Assembly (NCBI GenBank): GCA_015350385.1
Contig: WNKI01000004.1
Location: 317,542 to 328,871 of the forward strand
Source: Aculops lycopersici
Taxonomy: Eukaryota; Arthropoda; Arachnida; Trombidiformes; Eriophyidae
Direction of reading: 5' to 3'
DNA length: 11,330 bases
Part shown: piece after piece, positions 7,111-11,330 of the stretch
Layout of the letters: each line of letters opens with the position of its first letter
Position numbering within the stretch: position 1 is the stretch's first letter
Notes under the pieces: generated by a model
Told to the model about the DNA's origin: nothing
The model's input: the letters and a program-made list of their open reading frames with translations, nothing else
Database searches by the model: none
Translations under genes and position numbers: made by a program

Positions 7111-10100
7111 TTAGTTAGTTGGACGAAACAACTTTGCCTTCCGTCTACAAGTTGCCTCGATCTCTTTCAAAGATTCCACATAACCCTCGAAAATTTTCTC
7201 CTTGACCTTGGTGAGTAATTGCTGAGCAATGTCACAATTCAACAAGGGGTACTGGGGTCCAGCTTTGGATTCCATGCGAGAATGTTTAGGGTCAGATAGG
7301 AGAGTTGTCTCAATTGTGGTTACTGTATCCAGTGGGCGCCTGGCATCCATGCTTTTGATCAAATTTGCCAACTTGGTGAGCTGAGCCTCGGTTTTGTTCA
7401 ACATTTGATTGGGTACAGACTTTGTCTTTGCGGCCGCTTGACCTGATGCAACTTGATCCAAGTGAACTAGCGCCAGCAAGCTACTTCCGCATAATGATAT
7501 AAACTCAACAGTTAAGGTCAAGCTCAAGAGGCTTTGTTTCATCCTAACAAGCGAGCTGGTCGAGCCAAGTTGACTCTCGAGAGCGGTCATCAGTTTGTCT
7601 AGGTTACTTGCAAACGCGTCCACTTTTGCTTGGTCGAGATCCTTTGGGTTATCAATTGTGGCTAGCGGATACACCAGAGAAACTAGCAGCTTGAAGTCTA
7701 TATGCGCCCATCTAAATGGCGAAGATTCGGGTTCCAGGTAAGAGTAGCGCTGATCTGTCACCTCATTTGCCATCACAGACTCAATCTTCTCAAGCAGCGA
7801 CTCAATCTCTGCTCGCTCTTTAGCCATTTGCTCCTTGTTCACAGATACATTCTTGCCCTTACCCAAGGCCTTCGACGATTGAAGTCGGATACTTCGCATC
7901 ACGTGAAACCTCAACCTGAGCCATAGTTGCTCATCCGCTAGATTCTCCGCTTGCCTCACCTTTATCAAGTTATTAGTTTCGGAATGGAAACTCTTGAGCA
8001 CCTTGAAGTCTCGACTATCCCTGACCGTATCCGCTGGCTCCTTGCCATTGAAGACTCGCTCGAGCCATTTGTCAGAGTCGAAAGTTTGACCAGCTGAGAT
8101 CAGTTCCTCTGTGTTTGAAGCGCCCAAATTGGTTACAATACTCTTGAGCAAAACGCATTGAGCTGCATTGAGAGAATTGGTCAATCGCCTCAGCACGCTA
8201 TTGATCTCTTCTATCTTGCTAAACCTTCCATCTTTGTAGCTAGTTGTTAGACCATCAATACACTCGCGAGTTCCGTGTGAGTAAAACTCTAGGCATGTTT
8301 CTAGAGATTCTTTTGAAGAGTTGTAATGTCCAGTATTGTATAAAACTGGGTTCAACAGATGACCTAAGGTGTCAATTTGGAAATGCTTAATGTCTAGCAA
8401 TTGCAATAGATTTGAACATTGTTTTGAGGCGCCAATAAAACTGTACAACTTCAACAGGCACAACTTGAGCTGATGATTACTAGGACTATTGACTATAGCT
8501 TGTTCCATCATAACTATCAGACTAATTAGTACGGAATCTGAAAGAATAGCTTGACTTGTTAAATCTTTGAGCTCAATTGCATTGATCATCACTGAATTAA
8601 CTGCCAGTAGGCAGTAGTTATCGAAGGGTTGAAACTCAGTCTTGTTTGTATTCTTGCTTAATTGCCGGGTACTGTCATATGTGTCTGTGAATGTTTTAGC
8701 TAAAGAGAGTCGAGACTCTTTACTATCAGATGGACGGTAGTTTTGCATTGAGTGTTTGAGCATATCCAGAACCATACAAGTATGGAACATGTCGTATTCG
8801 TTAGGACTGGGTTCTAATTTAAGTTTAGCTTGCATCCATTCTGTACTCATTTTTATGAGCTCCTCTTTGACCAGGTTGGGAGTTTTATACTTTTCAAAAA
8901 TATACTCCATGTCGTGATAGCAAATGACCTTGTTGCTGAAGGCTTGAAAGTAGTCAAAATATAGCGAGCTAAGAGTGGGGAAGTTGGCCTTGAATTGATT
9001 TAAACATAAATTGTAAACATTTTGGGGTAGTTTCTTCTCATTGTTCAAGATTGTGTTGTATAATTCTAACCTGGCAATGAAGGGTCCCCGAAGGAAACGT
9101 TTCCTCGACGGATCTAATGATGTGGTTCGAGACAAACTCTTGGACTCGTTTGTATTTTTCTTTCCATTCAGTGGCTCCAAGGCAGCTGAGCATTGCTTTT
9201 CTACTATCTCGAAACACTCGGCCAAAGCCGAAGTTGACTTGACAGGTGTTCCACCACTAGATTGCGTCGGTTGGTCGCCGGTGGTTGTTGGTGTTGTTGC
9301 CGAGGCTGCAACGACTGGTTGTTGCTGCGATTGAGCCTCGGTCTCTAGAACCAGAGCACTTTCAAATAAACCTTCGTAATACTCTATCTGATCTGGATAC
9401 TCTTGTATAAGGGTGGGGAAGTAATGTTTAAAGGCACGCGAGTACATCTTGAGATCGAAGCACAGGTAGGCTCGGCGTCTATTGAACCAACTGAGGTGGT
9501 CGGTGATTCTAAGACACGTGGGACCTGTTAGAAATTTGTACTCCTCCTCGTGTTTGTTTTGCCGACGTAAAATCATAAGGTATAATTCGATCTCCTCATG
9601 GCTACGCTCGTCGTCTATCATCTTTTCACACATCTTCTCAGCTAAAGAAAGGATAACCTTGTTTTGATCCAAGCCACCCTCCTGATATTCAGCTTGCATA
9701 ACCAACGACATAATGGCCCAGAATGAGTATAGTCTCTTCTTTTTGCCAAATATCTTGTACATTTGGAGGGCAATCTCTTTCTGGCGTTTATAATTGAATA
9801 CCCTAACATGTGCCATAAATAAATGGGCCATGATTTCTGTGTCATCAGGTTTCCTCCGAGATGCTGCCTCATATAAGTCGACGATCTTACTAACATCAGT
9901 CGACTCCTTGTAGCAGGATGTCATAGTTTGCAAAGTCACTTCGTCCAAATCATCCTCAGGGTTTATCTCCTTCAATATATCAGATGCCTGTTGCATCTTG
10001 GACATTCTAATTAGGGCCAGTGCCTTGAGGGCTTTGAACACAGTCATATCACGAGCATTCTTTGGTAGTCTATCGACCTCTTGGACTGCCTTCTTGTTGC

Positions 10101-10176
10101 AACCAATATTGAGACAGTCGTAAATTTTCTTCAAATACCTGTCCATGGTTGCAAGACTAATAGTCGTGTTGGACAT
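7111..10176 (-). CDS. NAA25: NAA25/MDM20 (psidin), auxiliary subunit of the NatB N-terminal acetyltransferase, intact and intronless
   Basis: Seen: an uninterrupted 1021-codon minus-strand frame ending in TAA at 7111-7113. The N-terminal third (about 15-275) is helical and TPR-like, with family-typical stretches such as KKIYDCL (16-22), HLFMAHVRV (118-126) and FWAIMSLVMQ (152-161). The central MDM20 region carries RGPFIARLEL (363-372) and the highly characteristic LDIKHFQIDTLGHLL (594-608). A low-complexity Thr/Ser/Gln/Ala segment (about 280-350) separates these parts. Known for the family: NAA25 binds the catalytic subunit NAA20 and ribosomes in the cytoplasm; NatB acetylates Met-Asp, Met-Glu, Met-Asn and Met-Gln N-termini, including actin and tropomyosin in yeast and animals. 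The usual length is around 950-975 residues, so this one is slightly long, mostly because of the insert. The start at 10176 has A at -3, and an in-frame TAA at 10228-10230 rules out a longer unspliced N-terminus. Met11 (10144-10146) has a stronger context and is an alternative start. No introns, frameshifts or internal stops are present, so it is probably functional. Identification rests on recalled family motifs. Confidence 0.93.
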   Translation of the reverse strand: MSNTTISLATMDRYLKKIYDCLNIGCNKKAVQEVDRLPKNARDMTVFKALKALALIRMSKMQQASDILKEINPEDDLDEVTLQTMTSCYKESTDVSKIVDLYEAASRRKPDDTEIMAHLFMAHVRVFNYKRQKEIALQMYKIFGKKKRLYSFWAIMSLVMQAEYQEGGLDQNKVILSLAEKMCEKMIDDERSHEEIELYLMILRRQNKHEEEYKFLTGPTCLRITDHLSWFNRRRAYLCFDLKMYSRAFKHYFPTLIQEYPDQIEYYEGLFESALVLETEAQSQQQPVVAASATTPTTTGDQPTQSSGGTPVKSTSALAECFEIVEKQCSAALEPLNGKKNTNESKSLSRTTSLDPSRKRFLRGPFIARLELYNTILNNEKKLPQNVYNLCLNQFKANFPTLSSLYFDYFQAFSNKVICYHDMEYIFEKYKTPNLVKEELIKMSTEWMQAKLKLEPSPNEYDMFHTCMVLDMLKHSMQNYRPSDSKESRLSLAKTFTDTYDSTRQLSKNTNKTEFQPFDNYCLLAVNSVMINAIELKDLTSQAILSDSVLISLIVMMEQAIVNSPSNHQLKLCLLKLYSFIGASKQCSNLLQLLDIKHFQIDTLGHLLNPVLYNTGHYNSSKESLETCLEFYSHGTRECIDGLTTSYKDGRFSKIEEINSVLRRLTNSLNAAQCVLLKSIVTNLGASNTEELISAGQTFDSDKWLERVFNGKEPADTVRDSRDFKVLKSFHSETNNLIKVRQAENLADEQLWLRLRFHVMRSIRLQSSKALGKGKNVSVNKEQMAKERAEIESLLEKIESVMANEVTDQRYSYLEPESSPFRWAHIDFKLLVSLVYPLATIDNPKDLDQAKVDAFASNLDKLMTALESQLGSTSSLVRMKQSLLSLTLTVEFISLCGSSLLALVHLDQVASGQAAAKTKSVPNQMLNKTEAQLTKLANLIKSMDARRPLDTVTTIETTLLSDPKHSRMESKAGPQYPLLNCDIAQQLLTKVKEKIFEGYVESLKEIEATCRRKAKLFRPTN

Positions 10177-10450
10177 CTTGGTGTTATTACAGGTTTGATT
10201 GACAAAGAGTGAGTCTTTGGTAATAATTTAAATCATAAAAGATTGCAGAGCCATAGCGTGATATTCGGTATCAATGAATGAAATTTGTTGGGAAAGACAA
10301 AAGTTTTGATGATGCGAGTTGCCATGAGGCACAAACGTGGAAAGTGTTCTGGTGCCGGCCGACTAGTTACAAAAATCAATCCATCATTGCGATTGAAAAA
10401 CCACAGAAATTTGTAGCCATTATTTTGTGACTACCCTGGTGGCCGGCGAA

Positions 10451-10470
10451 CGCACGCACACGCACACACA
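10451..10470 (+). repeat. (CG/CA) dinucleotide patch
   Basis: A CA-rich alternating purine/pyrimidine stretch with CG interruptions, in the NAA25 5' flank. Alternating purine-pyrimidine tracts of this kind are potential Z-DNA formers. Confidence 0.8.
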
Positions 10471-10618
10471 AAAGTTACCATGGAATTTCTCTGCATTTGA
10501 TGCTGCTCGCACACGTTTTGCGTGTTTTGCCGTGCTCAATTTGAATTTGTGAAGAGCAAATATTTGTGCTTGCGTACGAGAGAGGCAAAGAGAGATAGAG
10601 CTCGGCATAGAGACAGGT

Positions 10619-10649
10619 GGTTGCATTGGTCTTAACAAGGTTGCATTGG
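10619..10649 (+). repeat. Short direct repeat GGTTGCATTGG x2
   Basis: Exact 11-bp copies occur at 10619-10629 and 10639-10649, a period of 20 bp. The intervening sequence is not repeated, so this is a small local duplication or a paired site. It lies in the NAA25 5' flank. Confidence 0.6.
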
Positions 10650-10662
10650 ATAAGCAACGCGT

Positions 10663-10675
10663 TTTCTATCGAAAT
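10663..10675 (+). promoter_or_regulatory. TATCGA-core site, left member of an inverted 13-bp pair
   Basis: TTTCTATCGAAAT here is the exact reverse complement of the sequence at 10821-10833. The core TATCGA matches six of eight positions of the Drosophila DRE (TATCGATA) and contains the CGATA pentamer bound by BEAF-32, both typical of housekeeping promoters. Assignment to those factors is inference; the inverted match is seen directly. Confidence 0.4.
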
Positions 10676-10700
10676 TGAAACATGAGAAGATAAAGTCTCG

Positions 10701-11022
10701 CGATCTCGCCTCCTAAATCAGGAGTCTGCCGAGTGGGCGACAAAACTGGTGGAGGGTCTAAAGCATCTATCCTGTTTTGCTCTTGATGGGGACCCACATG
10801 GATTGTAGTCTTTTTAAAAGATTTCGATAGAAACCTGGGATTAAAGTTAACGGTTAAAATTTTGAAGTTTCAAATTTCGCCTCTATACTCGTTATTTAAG
10901 TTTATTTTTGTTCAATAATAGGGTCAAATGATACTATTTGATTGCAACAAACTTGGACAGGGTCAGCCGACGATGTAGGTCTTGTCACTTTGTTGTCACA
11001 ATCCAGAACGTGGAATCAGTTT
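10701..11022. other. Distal 5' flank of NAA25, no gene recognised
   Basis: A fairly AT-rich stretch with no open reading frame of note on either strand. Apart from the TATCGA-core site at 10821-10833, only homopolymer-rich patches are visible (for example the T/A-rich stretch at about 10890-10920). I cannot tell whether it belongs to the NAA25 promoter or to intergenic space. Confidence 0.5.
10821..10833 (-). promoter_or_regulatory. TATCGA-core site, right member of an inverted 13-bp pair
   Basis: ATTTCGATAGAAA is the exact reverse complement of 10663-10675, 145 bp apart. No target-site duplication flanks the pair, so a small inverted-repeat transposon is less likely than paired factor sites upstream of NAA25. 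Confidence 0.4.
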
Positions 11023-11074
11023 GCAGCAACCATTAGCTTGTAATGGTTGCTGCAACCATTACAAGCTAATGTTT
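11023..11074. repeat. Near-perfect 41-nt palindrome overlapping a second, mutually exclusive hairpin
   Basis: Positions 11031-11050 and 11052-11071 are perfect 20-bp reverse complements around a single central T (11051). Beyond one mismatched pair (11030/11072), two further base pairs continue outward. Independently, 11023-11035 (GCAGCAACCATTA) is the perfect reverse complement of 11041-11053, with a 5-nt spacer. The 10-mer GCAACCATTA therefore occurs twice, with its complement in between, and the central copy can pair left or right but not both. No gene overlaps it. It could be a template-switch mutation footprint or a cruciform-prone element. Confidence 0.9.
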
Positions 11075-11287
11075 AACAGGGTTCTAGAAAAAACTGGCGA
11101 CTGATCTAGATTCGAGAAGGAAGAAGTGAATTTTTTATCCAAATTAGACGGCGATAACGACAACAACTAGGAGTTTGGTGAGAGCGTCGCCATTGGAATT
11201 TGCGCCATTTCTTTTCAATCATGATCAAAGTCGAGAAAGCGTTTTGTTTCAGTACCATCGTTTATTGAATGAGCGGCAGTGGCCATT

Positions 11288-11290
<3 letters not shown>
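11075..11290. other. Non-coding right end of the window
   Basis: No supported gene. An ATG at about 11221 opens a frame of only about 15 codons. One AGTGGC motif lies at about 11278. The stretch runs into the terminal (GA)n tract. Confidence 0.5.

Positions 11291-11327
<37 letters not shown>
11291..11327 (+). repeat. (GA)n microsatellite at the right end
   Basis: An uninterrupted GA dinucleotide run of about 37 nt, ending three bases before the end of the window. It is complementary in sense to the (TC)n tract at the left end. Confidence 0.97.

Positions 11328-11330
<3 letters not shown>

Larger units (their letters stand above)
10177..10700 (-). promoter_or_regulatory. Proximal 5' flank and presumed 5'UTR/promoter of NAA25
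   Basis: This lies immediately upstream of the NAA25 start. It contains an in-frame stop at 10228-10230, a (CA)n-rich patch (10451-10470), one CAGGTG E-box (10614-10619), an 11-bp direct repeat (10619-10649) and one TATCGA-core site (10663-10675). I found no clear TATA box at a useful distance and no TCAGT initiator on the minus strand close to the gene, which fits a TATA-less housekeeping promoter. The transcription start cannot be placed from sequence. Two small overlapping minus-strand frames here (about 60-72 codons) have no recognisable content. Confidence 0.45.

Noticed and set aside
10663..10833. A 171-bp MITE bounded by 13-bp terminal inverted repeats
   Set aside because: No target-site duplication on either side, and the termini look like factor-binding cores; kept only as an alternative in the findings.
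1..11330. CRISPR array, bacterial operon or viral/transposon coding sequence
   Set aside because: No regularly spaced repeats with unique spacers, no transposase, reverse transcriptase or integrase motifs in any frame, and the only gene is a eukaryotic NatB subunit.

Overview
The window looks like a piece of an invertebrate animal nuclear genome, most likely an arthropod. The signs are: one long eukaryotic protein gene of an animal-type family, a Kozak-like start context, no bacterial operon or ribosome-binding-site structure, abundant di-, tri- and tetranucleotide microsatellites, and no obvious CpG depletion. The species cannot be named from the sequence alone.

Only one gene can be called with confidence: an intact, intronless minus-strand gene (7111-10176, 1021 codons) for NAA25 (MDM20; psidin in Drosophila), the auxiliary subunit of the NatB N-terminal acetyltransferase. 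Its partner NAA20 is not in the window. The gene reads right to left, so its 5' flank is 10177 to about 11290 and its 3' flank begins at 7110 and runs leftwards.

Left of NAA25, positions 32-7110 hold no convincing coding sequence. This 7 kb is unusual in composition. It has many microsatellites and AT islands, and is strongly enriched in a short motif family. The 6-mer AGTGGC/GCCACT occurs 22 times, 17 of them before position 2932. The 12-mer GCAACARGTGGC occurs exactly four times between 740 and 2931, with near matches at 421, 1582 and 6315. CAGGTG/CACCTG E-boxes form a second cluster at 2521-5121. The coding gene and its 5' flank do not share the enrichment. I read this as a candidate cis-regulatory or long intronic region of a gene outside the window; the binding factor is unknown (Snail/Scratch-type, NK-2-type and CTCF-like readings all fit partly). 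A degenerate tRNA-like A-box/B-box pair lies at about 6444-6500.

Right of NAA25, the 5' flank contains a pair of inverted 13-bp TATCGA-core sites (DRE/BEAF-like) at 10663 and 10821, an 11-bp direct repeat, and a near-perfect 41-nt palindrome at 11031-11071 whose left arm can also fold with an upstream copy into a different hairpin. The window begins in a (TC)n tract and ends in a (GA)n tract, which suggests a whole short assembly contig broken at microsatellites.
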